Source: Pseudocercospora fijiensis CIRAD86 (taxonomy: Eukaryota > Ascomycota > Dothideomycetes > Mycosphaerellales > Mycosphaerellaceae). From it: 64,000 bases of DNA. Each line of letters opens with the position of its first letter. Positions within the stretch are counted from its first letter, which is position 1. The translations under genes were made by a program, and so were the position numbers. Shown here one piece after another: positions 1 through 13,079 of this stretch. The notes under the pieces were generated by a model. The model did no database searches. It had not been told where the DNA came from and saw only the letters and a program-made list of their open reading frames with translations. Location: positions 1,984,001 through 2,048,000 of the forward strand of contig NW_006921538.1 of NCBI RefSeq assembly GCF_000340215.1. Direction: 5' to 3'.

Positions 1-1150
1 CGCTATCTTCCTCGTTATCTTTCTTAAATATACCCTTACTATTATAATACACTTCCGACAAGTCGTTAATTATCGACGGTAAGGTATTCTAAGCCTATTC
101 TATCTATTAAGACTCTTCCGGGTCTGGCGCTATTGTGTTCTAGGCCGCGCCGGCGGTATATTCGAATTCGGCTAGATCGTACGGAATATCGACACTATTA
201 ACGTTATATCTAGCATATCTAAACAACGCCTTCGATCTACGACCTCTATACTTATATAGGTACTAAAGCAAGTAGTCCTAGAAGCCGATAAACCTTGGAA
301 GGTTATCTCGGTATTTTTTAATAACTTTCTTTAGTAGATTAAAGCTGCCCTCGATCGGGTTCAAATCCGGCGAATACGGAGGCAAGAATTCGAGATAATG
401 CCCGGCATCTAGTATCGCCTATTTAACCCTCGCTCTATAGTAGATACTAGCATTATCTATTATAAAGATTATCGGCGGTCTATCTTTAAGGCAAGGAAGG
501 ACTTGCTCCGTTAACTAGAGATAAAAGCGGTCCGAGTTAATAGAGCCCTAGAATACGTAGGTATAAGGCAAGTAGCCGTATAGCGTAAAGGTAGGTAAAA
601 CTAACTATCTAACTTCTCGCTTTATATAGGCAATATTAACGCAAGTTAACCCTCTTACTAACTAGCTATACTTCCGCTAACTAGTCTTCTAATTATAGGC
701 CGTCTTATCGATAAATACGAGTCGATCTACCGGCTATTTAGCGTACCTAATCGTCTATAGCGTACGCAAGAACGGATTGCGCTCCTTCGCTTCGCGTTTA
801 ACCCTCTTACGAGTAAGACCTATCTCCTGCTTTAAGATCTTCGATAGCGTAGGCACCTTTACCTAAACGCCCTTACCGCTGTCCTTTATCGGTCGAAGCC
901 GTAGAAACTCGTCTATAAGAGCTTGTATTATTTCTATAAGATAGGCGTCCGGACGGTCTTCGAGATATCTACGTAAGAAGTTACGTTCTTCTTATAGAAG
1001 AAGTGCCTTATTGCTACGCTTTAGTCCGCTAGTTTGCTTAGTATACAACGCTCCGAAGATGCGATATTTCTCTTAATATCTATATATAGATCTAATAGTT
1101 ATTAGCAACTTAATAAAGGTATAAACCTACTTAGCAGACTACCCTTTAGC
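1..1150 (-). mobile_element. Tc1/mariner-type DNA transposon relic, RIP-degraded, left end outside window
   Basis: Read on the minus strand, positions 350-402 give a near-intact Tc1/mariner catalytic signature, YLEFLPPYSPDLNPIEG, followed by SFNLLKKVIKKYR. About 30 codons upstream on the same strand (around 430-470) is a DNASIYY-like stretch, the usual second catalytic Asp region of DDE transposases. Numerous in-frame TAG and TAA codons, all of the C-to-T kind at CpA, interrupt the frame, so no functional transposase is possible. The element starts before position 1. Its right end is not clearly resolved because the Gypsy element at 1158 is inserted next to or inside it. Family call is secure; boundaries are not. 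Confidence 0.75.
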
Positions 1151-1157
1151 AAACAGG

Positions 1158-1319
1158 TGTTATAGGGTAACGGTTAGTAAAGGACTAAGTTAATGCCTAA
1201 GGTATTAAGGCTTAGCGTTCCTTTAGGCTTTAGCGAGGCTACGCTTTCGTAGAACCTCTCTCTCTACGTACGATCTAATAATTAATCGGTTACTACACAT
1301 TAGGCTATGCCCCGTATTA
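1158..1319 (+). repeat. 5' LTR of the Gypsy element
   Basis: This 162-bp LTR begins TGTTATAGGG and ends CCCCGTATTA. It is preceded by the target-site copy ACAGG. Compared with the right LTR it carries more TpA where the partner has CpA or TpG (for example GTATTAAGG against GCATCAAGG). The two LTRs were identical at insertion, so these differences are post-insertion transitions of RIP type. Confidence 0.92.
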
Positions 1320-1619
1320 TAATCGTACGTTGCTTTATAACTGCCCTAGCCTCGATAGTATATCGTGCGCCGCCGTAGCGTCTAATTCTAAGTCCGCCGA
1401 CAGTCTCGAGCAATTCGAGCTAGAACTAGTCTTAGACGACGCGTAGCCCGCGATTATAACAGTTATAGCTAGTTACCTAGTCCTCGAAGCGTAGAAGACG
1501 CGTAAGTCGGCAGTGTTCGCGTAAGGCGATATACTATTAGTTCTCTTATATTCCGGTCGCTTCTTACGGACTAAGATAACGAAGAAGTTAATAACTTTGT
1601 AAACAAGACACTAACGCGC

Positions 1620-3800
1620 TCTAAATACGAGTTTTAGACTACAATTATTAACAATACCGACTTAACCGCCTCGACTAAGAAACAGCTTTATTAATAGATT
1701 AAACCTCCCTAATTGCGAAAGCCGCCGTTCCGATTTAGTATATCGGGCACTATAGAGCCCGCGGACTCGCAGTCCTAGACTCTCCGAAATGCGTTCTAGT
1801 CGCAATAGCCGCTTACGCCGTCTTAGTTCGATACTACTCTTAATTCTATAGAGCCCGACGATAAACCGTTATTCGACAAGAGCTAAGAGTAGCCGATAGA
1901 TAACAAGAATAAGGAAGAGGAGAAATCTAAGTTGTTCGAGGCGCGCCGCAAAGCAGCGGTAGGTAATACGCCCTTAAATGTGTATATACCTACGCGGCGC
2001 CGTAGTAAGAGCTTAGCTCCTCTATAGGACGTGCGTAATAATATACTATCTCCTCCTCGTCCTCCGAAGTATACCGCCTAGATATATACCTCCTACGGAG
2101 GTCCGCTTAATTTAGCTAGGCATATACCCGTAACCGTAGGCCTAGATAGTTCTAGGGCACCCCGATACTAATTCGATGCTTTTAAGATACGAGACAGTTA
2201 AGAGCTAGTAAGCAAAGTATAGGGCAACCCTAACGCTTAGAATAATATACTTAACGTTATAGACGAGAAGATCTCTTACTATACGAAGCAGTCCGCGAAA
2301 TACGAGGTCGATGCCGACGGCCTTCGTGCCTAGCTTTAATAGTACGAAGAGGAGCGTACGGAAGTTGTAAAGTTCGTTAAGGAAGAAGTAGCTAAGTAGC
2401 AAGCCTACTAGAAGGCTCTAACTAAGACCTAAAACAAGCTGCTAAATACGGAAGATCGTGCTATACGCGCCGAAGAAGCGAGTAGAGAAGCTCTCGAGAA
2501 ACAAGAGGTTTTAGAAGCCGAGTTAGCAATCCTTAAGGATTAGATTAATCGATAGGGCCTACCGAAGTAATAAGTCCTAGACAAGATACCGAATATTAAG
2601 AAGACCTTGTAGCGCGCTAAGTTAGTGCGACGCCGTAAGTATACTATTAATAATAAGCTTTTAGCTCTACTAGTAGGCGCGGGTAAAGATAAGCCTATAG
2701 CTTTCGATAATAGCCTAATTCGTGCTCCCTAAACTCTACGCCGCTATAAGTCCGCGATCGAACTCTCTCCGACTAAACCCTAGTAGGCTCTACGTATAAC
2801 TATACTAGTAGTGCAACCTTAATACGGCCGGTCGAACAAGGTAATATACACTATACCTAATAAGTTCTATAGAGACCGCTATTTAGGCGATAAGGCAGAA
2901 GACAAGATAACATACCCGGAGTAGCGTAAGAAGATAATCCGTTATTTCAAGTTCGAGAAGCATTACTACGCTAGTAAGGAACATGCGGTAGAGACTGTAG
3001 TAGGTAATATTACTAAGTACGCCTAGAAGAAGATTAAGAACTAGGCTAAGAACTTTAGTACCGTAGAAGACCTTATTAACGCACTTAACTTATACTATAC
3101 CGAACACTATAAATAGGAGCTCGGGTAAGGCAAGTTTATAGCATTAGAGATAAAGGACAACTAGACAGTTAATGAATTCTAGACTAAGTTCTAGGAGTAT
3201 AGCTAGCATATAAACTATAATAATGCCTAGGAGCTTTAGTAGTTTAAACAGAAGATTGCGAATACTAAGTAGTTCGGTCGCACACTCGCCTACCGAGCTA
3301 CCTTAGTCTAGGACCTTCTAAATAAGATACGGCGCTAGGAGCTCAAATTTGATATACGAGCGACTGTTAATCCGAAGCCTGCTATATCTATACGAGCGAA
3401 TAATAGCGTAGGTAACTAGCGTAACAATTAGGGCTCTAATGCTACTTCTATAAATGCTACTAATACTGCTCGCAATTAACAGCCTTAGTAGTTAGCTCAA
3501 CAGAAGCCTTTAGTAGATCGCATTAACTATAGCATCTAGCGCGACTATAACTAGAGCAAGATAAGCTTTGCTTTTAAGCCTTATACTTAAGCGGAGTTAG
3601 ATAAGGTTAGTATAAAGGGATGCCTCTTATATAAGACCGCTAATTACGCCCGCAACAATTAGTCCTACCCTTACTATAAGCACCGCATCCGCTTTCCTAG
3701 TAGCAACAACAATAGTATATCTGTTGCTAATAAGGCTATAACATCTAATACTACTAACCTTATCGATCTTAAAGAGGGAAAAGACACGCCCCGATTCTAG
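1620..3800 (+). pseudogene. Gypsy gag relic with degraded CCHC zinc knuckle
   Basis: With TAG read as Gln, the plus strand gives a continuous hydrophilic polypeptide typical of fungal Gypsy Gag, including a helical capsid-like part (about 2880-3350, with YRDRYLGDKAEDK and ELKFDIRATVNPKP). After it comes a Gln/Asn-rich stretch. Around 3610-3700 is GCLLYKTANYARNN, which matches a nucleocapsid zinc knuckle (C-x2-C-x4-H-x4-C) whose second Cys and His codons have become Tyr, the change expected from TpG to TpA. Many TAG stops prevent expression. Confidence 0.75.
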
Positions 3801-6800
3801 AGCGTATAGGATCGGGTATAGACATTAAAGAAGCGCCTTACGGAGAGCCTCTACCGGAGCCTCTGTTTAGACTACCTACGATACCGGAAAGCTTGCAAGT
3901 AGATTATATTCGTATATTAGCGAGTAGGACCTATCTAGTCGAGATTGCTAATTATATACTATTTAAGGGCATCCTCGCTAGTTACGAAGTTACGATCTAT
4001 TTAGATAGCGGCGCGGACTCGGTGTATTGCAACCTACGGTTCGCATATAAGGCACAATTAATACAGAATTATTTAGAATATTCTATTCTAGTTATTCTAG
4101 CGAACGAGAGCCGCGGCAACGACATTAGCGTATAGACTAGTGCTCCGTTAAATCTAAATAGATACGAAGAGGATTTGCTAATGTTTATTACCGATATCGA
4201 ATATAACTTAGTCCTAGGACACTCGTAGTTAAAGTAATACAACCTAGAGATCGATTAGGCAAAAGGCATTATTAGATTTAACTAGGAAGGTTGCGCTAAC
4301 TACCGCTATATAATTAAGTACGTAGGAGGGAGCTGTGCTATAGTTAATATAGCTACTCCGGTACCGGAGGTTTACTATAGATATAGCAGTAGCCTAACGC
4401 AGCCCTTTGTTAATTATATAAGCTTACACTCTGTAGGTCGTATATAGGATAATATAAACGAAGGAAAGGAAGGCTTCTAGGTTTAGGATTGCGATAATAA
4501 GGAGCACCTTTTCTAGACTTGCGGACAGATTAACAAAGTACTCCGCTTAGCTAAGTTTTCGATACGACACTTCCGGTCGTATATATACAATAATAGACAC
4601 GACTATATCTATAATGTACGTCTATCCCTAGAAGACATTGCGAAGTATATAAAAGGCAAGGAAGCTAAGGACAATTCGCACCTTATACCTAAGGAGTTTA
4701 AAGACTATGCCGATATATTCGATAGAGAGGTAGCGGAGATATTGCCTAGATCCTTACCGCCTTATAGAGAAGGCGTAGACCTAGCGATCGACTTCTTGCT
4801 AGATGCTAAGATCCCGTAGACGCGCCCTCGCCTAATGTCTAAAGATAAGTTAGGCATTGTATATAAACACGTTAGCGATTAGAAAAGCAAGGGCCTTATT
4901 AAGGAGTCTACTTCCAGCTACGTCTTAGCTCTTTGTTTAGTACGTAAGCCCGGTAGGGGAGTGCGTGTCTGCGTCGATTATCGAGTAGTAAACGCTATTA
5001 CCGCTAAGACCCGATATCCTCTACCGTTAATCCGAGAGACAATAGCAAGGTTAAGCCGAGCTAAGGTCTTTACTGTCTTAGACATTATCTCCGCTTTCTA
5101 CCGCATCCGTATTAAGGAGTCAGATACCTAGAAGACCGCCTTTACTTTACGATATAGAACGTACGAATATCTAGTAGTTCCTTTCGGCTTATCGAATACA
5201 CTAGGCGCTTTCTAGTTATTTATTAATAGGACCCTAGGCGAGTATATAGATAATTTCGTTTCTGCTTAGATCGACGATCTAATTATCTATAGCGAAGATA
5301 AACAGACTCACATTGATTACGTTCGGAAAGTCTTATAGCGTCTGCGAGATACGCAGTTGCCTATTAACATCAACAAGTACAAATTCTTCGTTAAAGAAGT
5401 GTGCTACCTCGGGTTAATTATTACTACCGAAGGCCTACGGATAGACCTAGAGAAGGTTCGGGCTATTACTAACTAGTACGCGCCTACCTGCCTTAAAGAC
5501 GTATAGGCGTTCTTAGGTCTAGCTAATTTCTACTGACGTTTTATTAAAGACTACTCGCGTATCGCATACCCGTTAACTTCGATATCGCGCGCTAGCAAAG
5601 AACGCGTTAGCTTCTAGTAGATATATAAATGTAAAAGCGCTTTTTAGGAACTTAAGGAAGCATTTACGACTGCGCCCGTACTTACGCACTATAATCCCTC
5701 TAGAGAATATATCGTCGAAACGGATTCTTTAGACACCGTTACTATAGGTATCTTATCGCAATATAGGGGTAATAGGCTACTTTACCTAGTTGCTTTCTAC
5801 TCTAAGAAGATAACACCTGCTAAATGTAACTATAAGATCTACGATAAGGAACTTATAGCGATCGTAAAGGCCTTTAAGGAGTAGAGGCCGGAACTTATTA
5901 GTGTGCCTAAAGCTACGTAGGTTATTACTAATTACAAGTCCTTAGAGTACTTTATAACAACGAAGCAACTTAATAGGCGCTAAGCACGTTAGGCTAAGTT
6001 CCTAGCCGAATTCGACTTCTAGATCGCCTACCGACTAGGTGCTAAGAATACGAAGGCAGATAGCCTAACCCGCCGAACGTAAGACATAGATGCTATAGAA
6101 GATCTAGCGAACCGCAACCGAGCGCTAATTAAGAAACATTAGCTTAGTAATAACGTCCTTAAAGACGTAGATCTCTATATAGAGCCTATTCGGCTAAAGT
6201 CTTCGCGGATAAGCCGCGCTACTAGATAGAGACTAGCGGCCCTCGCCATTATTAAAGAGAATGAACAGGCGTTAGACACCCGCATCGAAAACGGCTATAC
6301 GGATAATAAATTGGTACAAGCAATTATCTCAGCTCTCGTACAAGGTTAGGACAGACTACTACTAAAGATTAGTGCCGAAACTAAGATTAGTCTTTCGGAC
6401 TGTTAATATATAGAAGGCGTGCTTTACATCCGCAACCGTACGTATATTCTATCGGACGAGGAACTTCGTTGTACGCTTATAAAGCATTTCTATAATGCAC
6501 CTATAGCTAGCTATACCGGTCGTAAGAAGACTTACGACCTTATCTAGCGCTACTACTTCTAGCCTAGTATATATAATAATGTACGCAAGTATATAAAGGC
6601 TTGCTATATCTATACAAAGACGAAGGCCTCTCGTAAAGCATACTAAGGGGCGTTACGACAATTGCCTGTACCCGATAGTATATATAAAGTAATTACGCTT
6701 AACTACGTAGTTAACCTCCCGGAGAGTAAGCTCGATAGCGTAACCTACCGCTATATCTTAGTTAGTACAGACAGATTAACGAAACGTCGGCATTTTATAC

Positions 6801-7830
6801 CCGCACCTAAGCTTACGGCTACTAAGATAGCGGAGCTAGTAGCTCGTTATATTATTAAGGACTAAGGCATAATAGATATTATAATCTCTAATCGTAGTAC
6901 CGCCTTTACCGATACCTTCTATCGGCGCCTTTCTAAGATTACCAAAGTACAGCAGCACTTTAGTACTGCCTACTATCCACAGACTAACGGACAATTAGAG
7001 AATAGTAACTAAGGGATAGAACAATACCTTCGAGCTTATATTAATTAGACCTAGGACAATTAGGCTAAGTAGCTCTAGCTCGCCGAGTTTGTAGTAAATA
7101 ACTATAAGAGCGAGGTGACCGGCTTCTTACCGTTCTATACGATACTAGGTCGTAAGCCACGTATAGAAGTATTACGTAACGTTATTAGAAACCCTATAGT
7201 CGGGCCGCGTATTCTTCCGGCCGTATAGCGCATTTCTCGTCGGCAAGTAGAAGAATACGTACTTAAACTAGAGCGTATTTATTAATACTGTAAAGAAGCT
7301 ATCGCCTATATATAAGGACGGGTAGAGAAGTATAGCCGTAGCGTACCCGCTAGAATATTCTAAGTCGGCGACCGCGTCTAGCTCGACACTCGCAATATCC
7401 GTACGCGCCGCCCTTATAAGAAACTCGATAATAAGAAGGCTAGCCTATATCGCATTACTAAAGTTGTTAATGCTAACGTATATAAACTCGACTTAGTTAC
7501 GCGCTCGCGCATTTATAATGTCTTCTATACTAACCTCCTACGACCCGTTTCCGAGTAGCTATATTATCCGACCTAGCTTATTAGTTAAATCGAACTACTA
7601 CCGGAGCTAATTAATAGTAAGGAACGATAGGAAGTCGAAGAGATACTAGAAAGTAGGGCAGGTAGGGGTAGCGGTATATATTACTACGTAAAGTAGGTTA
7701 GTTCGGATAAGACAATATAGTATAAGGCGAAGGACCTATTAGACGATAGTTATAAAGACATTATTACCGATTTTCATTATAAGAACCCTATCGTAGCGCG
7801 GCCGCGAGGTTAGCGCCCGCCTAACGAATA
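3800..7830 (+). pseudogene. Gypsy pol relic: protease, RT, RNase H, integrase, chromodomain
   Basis: The protease is visible near 3990-4030 as YLDSGADSVYC, an Asp-Ser-Gly active-site motif. Reverse transcriptase spans about 4700-5400, with SSYVLALCLVRKPGRGVRVC, VDYRVVNAITAKTRYPLP, VPFGLSNTLGAF and IDDLIIYSE at the catalytic Asp pair. RNase H follows (about 5700-6070). Integrase includes TDRLTKRRHFIP (6760-6800) and STAYYPQTNGQLEN (6960-7010) around the DDE catalytic core. At 7620-7800 EVEEILESRAGR is followed by a stretch ending FHYKNP, resembling a chromodomain, which marks the chromovirus lineage. In-frame TAG codons occur every few dozen codons. Confidence 0.88.
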
Positions 7831-8169
7831 GACACTACCGGATACAAATGCTAAAGGTTTAGCATACCTAGTATAATAGCCGACTTACGAGGATAGGCAA
7901 TAGTATATTACTTAGAGGGTTAATAGTATATTAATATACCTTACTACCGATAGTGTATCGCGTAGTTCTTCTTCGGTCGCGCCCTCGTTCTAGATGCCGG
8001 TTAGATACTAGGCAATAGATCCGTCCCGCTATTAACGCCCCTCGGTATCTAGTTATATTTAAACGGCCTCTAATAGTCTACCTATTTTGTAATTTAGAGT
8101 TGTTAAAGGATATTGCATATAGTTATTATTATACGCTCGTAGGGACTCTCGCGTTTAGAGGGGGGGATA

Positions 8170-8333
8170 TGTTATAGGGTAACGGTTAGTAAAGGACTGA
8201 GTTGATGCCTAAGGCATCAAGGCTTGGCGTTCTTTTAGGCTTTAGCGAGGCTGCGCTTTCGTAGAACCTCTCTCTCTCTACGTACGATCTAATAATTAAT
8301 CGGTTACTATATATTAGGCTGTGCCCCGTATTA
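8170..8333 (+). repeat. 3' LTR of the Gypsy element
   Basis: This 164-bp copy of the LTR is two bases longer than the left copy because of one extra CT unit in a CT run. It is followed by the target-site copy ACAGG (8334-8338). It keeps CpA and TpG at about seven sites that are TpA in the left copy, but is itself mutated at TATATATT where the left copy has TACACATT. RIP therefore hit both copies unequally. Confidence 0.92.
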
Positions 8334-8338
8334 ACAGG

Positions 8339-8900
8339 TTTATTAGCTAGCCTTGCTAGTCTAGGTTTATACAAGCGCTCTTTACTATAGCGGGCTTAGC
8401 GGATAGCTATAGTAACGATAATAACACCTTAAATTAGTCTATACTACTCGGAAACCGACGATACGAATATTAGAGGACTCTAGGCGTAAGAGAGAGAACA
8501 AATAATTCAAAAACCACCAAAATAGCGGTGTAGTTCCTCTCTCGGAGGTATAGGGTTCTCCCCGCACTTACTAACAGGTTTTAGGCAAAAGACAGTATAC
8601 TAGGTATGCTAACGATAGGCGTGTCTTCGATCTTTTAGTCTTTAACAAGCACCGATTGGGTTCTATTTACAACCTCGAACGCCAATTGCTGTGTGCTATT
8701 ATACACGTTACATCTAATAAAAGTCGAGTTATTACGGTACCTGTTAGAAGTGTTAGGGTCCTTATAGGCTATACTGTCGTTACTAGAGAAATCTGCGGTT
8801 AACTACGCCAAAAGCGGAGTTAACTAACGTCCGTATAGCCGAGTCTGTACGTAACCGTGCATATAGTTAGCCGCAAATTAGCGCCTACGCATCTACTTTC
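8339..8900. other. Unclassified RIP-damaged repeat DNA
   Basis: No open frame and no recognised transposon domain. The sequence is TpA-rich like its surroundings and is interrupted on its left by the Gypsy insertion. CTAACAGGTTTTA (about 8572) resembles the sequence at the Gypsy insertion edge, which may reflect an older repeat. Confidence 0.5.
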
Positions 8901-11900
8901 CTACTAATCGACTAATTCTTTCCCTTCCCTTTCCTTCTACTATACGAATACCCGCTTCTTAGACTATACAGATTACGAGCACCGAACAAAACTACTATCT
9001 AAAGCACCGACTAAAGCTATAAAGACTCTATTAACCTTTCTTCCCTATATATAGGAAGATTATAAACATAAATATTCTAATAAGCTTATCTCGTATACCG
9101 AGTCTATTAACGAGCGCGTATATATAAGCATATAGATATACATACCCTTTAGCTTACTAAGATACAGGCCTCTAATGTCTTTACGTTAGGAATGCTTGTA
9201 GAAGAAGATCGCATCGCCTTAGAGGCTACAGAAGACAAGCAGCTAGAAAGCAATATTGTAGGCTTAGCTATAGCTAATAGTATGCCTATACTTTCTAACA
9301 AGACTTAGCTACTTCCTCGACCCGGGCCTACTCTTATTATAAATGCTATATATACCCCGCTTTCTATTAAGCATATCGAATATATTGCTACGATACTAGA
9401 ATACCTAAGTAGTTATAACTATAGCTATGTATATATCGTTCTACTTGCGGATTACTATAACTATACCGATCTTATCCTAGAGAACGTTATAAAGATTCCG
9501 GCCGTTCTTAAATATAGAGTATATATAGGCGTATATATTGTTATATATATGCTAATATATATTAGATGCAATATAGGGCAAGGTAGCCCTATTCCCCGAA
9601 GGAAACTAAAGCGTCGTACTTTAATAGCGTATCCTATATTCGGGTACGGAAGAATTGTAGCGGTATTAAGATATATTAATATGCTTGCTTATATCTCCGG
9701 GAGGGCGCTACGTACTATCGCCTTACGGACGAGTACCTAAACTAGAGGGTTAATTCTATACCTCCGCTCGTAAGGATATTCGTACTAAGAGGAGAAGAGA
9801 CGCAATACCGGATAGAGAACTTACATGCGTATATATATCCGTAGTTAGATAGTTTACCGAGTACTAACCTACGGGCATAGGCTTTAGTATATAGCACAAG
9901 CAAGATTCCGGTCGAGAAAAGCCTACGACGATTAACGCGAAGATTGTAGTTTAACGCACGAGGAGGCAGAGACGCCTATAAGTAATTAGTTATATATATA
10001 GGTATATCTATAGCTAACTGTATAGACGCTAGCTAGTTATTACTAGTACTTACTCGTATGTACTAACTACTATACACACCTACGACTATTATACTTCCGC
10101 TAAGTTATTCTAAAAGAAGGGAAATAGTTAATCGATATACTTAAGGACTTCTTCTAAAATCCACTAGCAGGTCCGACTAACGTTTGTACGGTTATTAAGC
10201 CGATAAAGGTAGTTTATACGATATGCCGTAGGTACGTCTAGACCTATAGGCATAGATTAGCTAATACCGCGTAGAAGTCGATTACCTATAAGGGTAGGGC
10301 AAGCTCGTTACGTAAGAGTGTAAGGTCAAGTTCGATTTCATCGTCCCGCGCGATCCTATAAGGACGCCCTATATAATAATCGTATCTCGGGGCAAACATA
10401 CGTATATACTACCCCCTCCGACGAAAGTCCCTACTCTTATCGAGGAAGAGCTAAAGGAATTAATTAAGAAGTGTATTTCGCCGGACCTAACAACGGGTAT
10501 GTATATAGCTATACCTATAGACTTCCGCTTACGTAGTCCTTAGCCCGATTCTAGGTCTATCCGATGTTGTAGTAGTTCCTTAATAAAAAAGGGGTACTAT
10601 TACTTACTAAGCTCTATATTGCTTTAAATAATACTTCGCGCTTAACCGCGATAATAGTAAAGCTTAAGCATACGGAGTATAGTTACCTTCGCGATATTAA
10701 CGTAGTAGAATAGGCATATAAACAGTAGAAACTCAACCCGAAGACTATACGTCCTTATCTATAGCTATAGATGCTAACATACGCTAATTTAGTAGCAATA
10801 CATCTAAGACGTATATATCTCCCCTATAGGTATATAGACAGTAGTATACTTTTATAGGGAACAAGCAGAGATCTTTACGTCTCTCTAGTTATTCGACGTC
10901 GATATATCCTATAAACGTATCGTAGGATCTAATATAAACGAGGTTATCTTTGCGGTTAAGTTAGGTCAGAATAGAAAGCGTATATATAGGCTAACCTATA
11001 GCTATATACCTGCTAACAAGATAGTCTTTACCTTAGCTCGGGTTATCTATAACGAGAAGAATACTAATCGGATATATTATCTCGTATAGAAGCGCCTATT
11101 TACGACCTTAGCGGCTGTCGTAGGTGTAGGCAGATATAGGTAGGCATATATCTACGGGGATACGGACGGATAGCACTATATCGCAGTCGATTAGCTCGGG
11201 TGCTAATATGCTAGTATCTATGCCCTAGCCTATACCCGTACCTATACTAACCTATAGGCCTTAGTCTCTACCTATACGAAATCGACCCCCTCTATACGGC
11301 GGAGTATTACCTATAGTATATACTTATGCTCTGTCGTATACACTTTATTAGGAACGTAGACAAGGTTATAAGCAAATAGCGTAGTAGGGTTACTATAAAA
11401 GAGCGAGAAGATATACTATCCCTTATCGACGCTCCGAGTAGGTAGGAGTACTATACGATTATCGGCATCCTCTAACGTACGTCTATATATATAGCTATAG
11501 ACATTCGCTAATGTATACAGGGTCCCGGAACAAAGATCTCCGTAACTAGGCGACGAACAAGAAAAACGATATTATTATAGCCGCGCTTAACCCCGAGTAT
11601 ACGCTTATAAACAAGGACATATATAGAAGCAGACGGGCGAATACAAATGCTAATAAACAGACGGGATATAAGTTATACTTATTCGGAACCGACCTACCTT
11701 TAATAATAGGTATTTCTAGAGCTGCGACTATAGATATACGCGATATCGATTAGTTCTAGGGTTGGACCGACTACCGCGTAAAGCATACGTTAGTAAATGT
11801 CTCTATCTAGTCTAGATACGAGAGGGCACTATAGAAGCAAGGTAAGAGCTACCTATTAGCAGATTTATACCCGTACTAATGGCCGTAGTTGTAAAGAAGA

Positions 11901-12900
11901 CTAGATATAAACAGGAAAAGGCTGTAAGGCTAGCGTACTAAGAGTAGGCCTCTAGCAATCTCTATAAGTATAGGAGTAATAGTAAGGATAAGCGTACTAC
12001 TAGGGTCAATAATGCGCATCGCGCCGCTAGAGCTTAGGTTAGAACAATTCCTACCTAGAGGACCCTCCTAGAATAGGAAACACGTTTATAATTACGGGAT
12101 ATCGAGCCTAGCCTACCGCTATATCTACGACCGTTATAACGCCTAACTAGAAGTCTAAGCCCTACGCCCGCCCTACGACCGTTATAACGCCTAAGCCTAC
12201 TACCCGGGATTCGCCTATATATAATCCCTATCCGGGATCCTAAACTAGAGGTTACTAGCCGGCGACGAAAGCGAGCGAGTACGGAAAGTATGCCTCTACC
12301 TTTACGCGTTCCTACGCCTAGAGAAAGGGGAAACTAGAGATTAGTTACTAACACCGCTATATTAGGACCTAGCCGTATTAGAACGCCTATAGGTACGCCT
12401 ATAGATATGTCTCGAGACGGAATTCAACTTTAAGATTAAACCCGAATTGTCCCTAGCTATAACTAGCCGATAATTGGACAGCTAATACAGCTACTAACAA
12501 TGCCGCTAATATAGCTACTAATAGGATAGCTAATGCAGCTACCGATAGGACAGCTAATACAGCTACCGATAGGACAGCTAATACAGCTACCGATAGGACA
12601 GCTAATGCAGCTACCGATAGGACAGCTAATATAGCTACCGATAGGACAGCTAATGCAGCTACCGATAGGATAGCTAATGCAGCTACCGATAGGACAGCTA
12701 ATGCAGCTACCGATAGGACAGCTAATATAGCTACCGATAGGACAGCCAATGCAGCCCCTAATAGCTATACTAATAGCCGCGACAATGCCTTCCTCAATGC
12801 CTCCGGTTATATAACCTACCTTAATATATCCGCTAATACTAGTAGAGATCGCTAGTTTATAGGCGGAGTATCTACGGGCGCAGCTACGGGTATACGACGA
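8900..12900 (+). pseudogene. Intron-rich gene-like relic, RIP-degraded, family unknown
   Basis: The plus strand has short protein-like exonic stretches (for example KHIEYIATILEYLSSY near 9375-9415 and YKLYLFGTDLPLIIGISR near 11,665-11,725) separated by segments shaped like fungal introns. These start GTATGT or GTATCT and end CTAACCTATAG or similar; a clear case is 11,216-11,260, with ATACTAACCTATAG at its end. Intron-like pieces recur every 60-150 bp, which is unusually dense. I do not recognise the protein. The C-terminal part enters the octapeptide repeat at 12,481. Stops throughout show that it is dead. It could be host-derived or part of a large mobile element. Confidence 0.45.
12481..12760 (+). 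repeat. Tandem array of a 24-bp unit, about 11 copies (octapeptide-coding)
   Basis: The unit is GGACAGCTAATGCAGCTACC plus GATA, 24 bp, repeated about 11 times with one- or two-base differences that alternate CA/TA (GCAGCT against ATAGCT or ACAGCT). One plus-strand frame reads the degenerate octapeptide TDRTANAA, and that frame runs on beyond the array for about 60 codons. The array sits at the 3' end of the intron-rich relic, so it was probably a repeat tail of that protein. The antisense frame is also open, but this is a by-product of the periodicity. Confidence 0.8.
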
Positions 12901-13079
12901 GATAGCTCGCTAGTTAAGAGAGGGTCGGAGATAGCTATATATATAGGTTATATTAACATCTTTTTAGTATATATTACGTACATAGACATAGTCGAGCATA
13001 TATGTATAGGCATAACTCGAGGGAGAGCCTTATCGTAAGCGCATAGGTATGTTCAAAGGGTAGATAAACTAGGCTAAAA

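Larger units (their letters stand above)
1158..8333 (+). mobile_element. Complete Ty3/Gypsy LTR retrotransposon (chromovirus), RIP-degraded
   Basis: Two LTRs (1158-1319 and 8170-8333) bound a 7.2-kb element. The 5-bp target duplication ACAGG is present on both sides (1153-1157 and 8334-8338). Gag lies upstream, then protease, reverse transcriptase, RNase H, integrase and a C-terminal chromodomain-like segment, which is the Ty3/Gypsy order. A polypurine tract (AGAGGGGGGGATA, about 8157-8169) sits just before the right LTR, as needed to prime plus-strand DNA. Stops in every frame show that it is dead. The element is inserted in older repeat DNA with a Tc1/mariner relic at its left. Confidence 0.93.

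Noticed and set aside
350..370. GGTTCAAATCC, resembling a tRNA T-arm B box
   Set aside because: It is the complement of the LNPIE codons of the mariner transposase and no tRNA fold is present. No tRNA or rRNA gene was recognised elsewhere in the window.
1117..8375. Inverted similarity (AGGTTTATAC) on both sides of the Gypsy element
   Set aside because: Only about 17 bp match; too short in such biased sequence to propose an outer element.
12453..12749. 98-residue minus-strand ORF of repeating AVLSVA units
   Set aside because: It is the antisense reading of the 24-bp tandem repeat; a 24-bp period keeps all frames open if one is. No gene signals.
12481..12760. CRISPR-like look of regularly spaced short repeats
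   Set aside because: The units abut without unique spacers and the organism is a fungus; it is a minisatellite.
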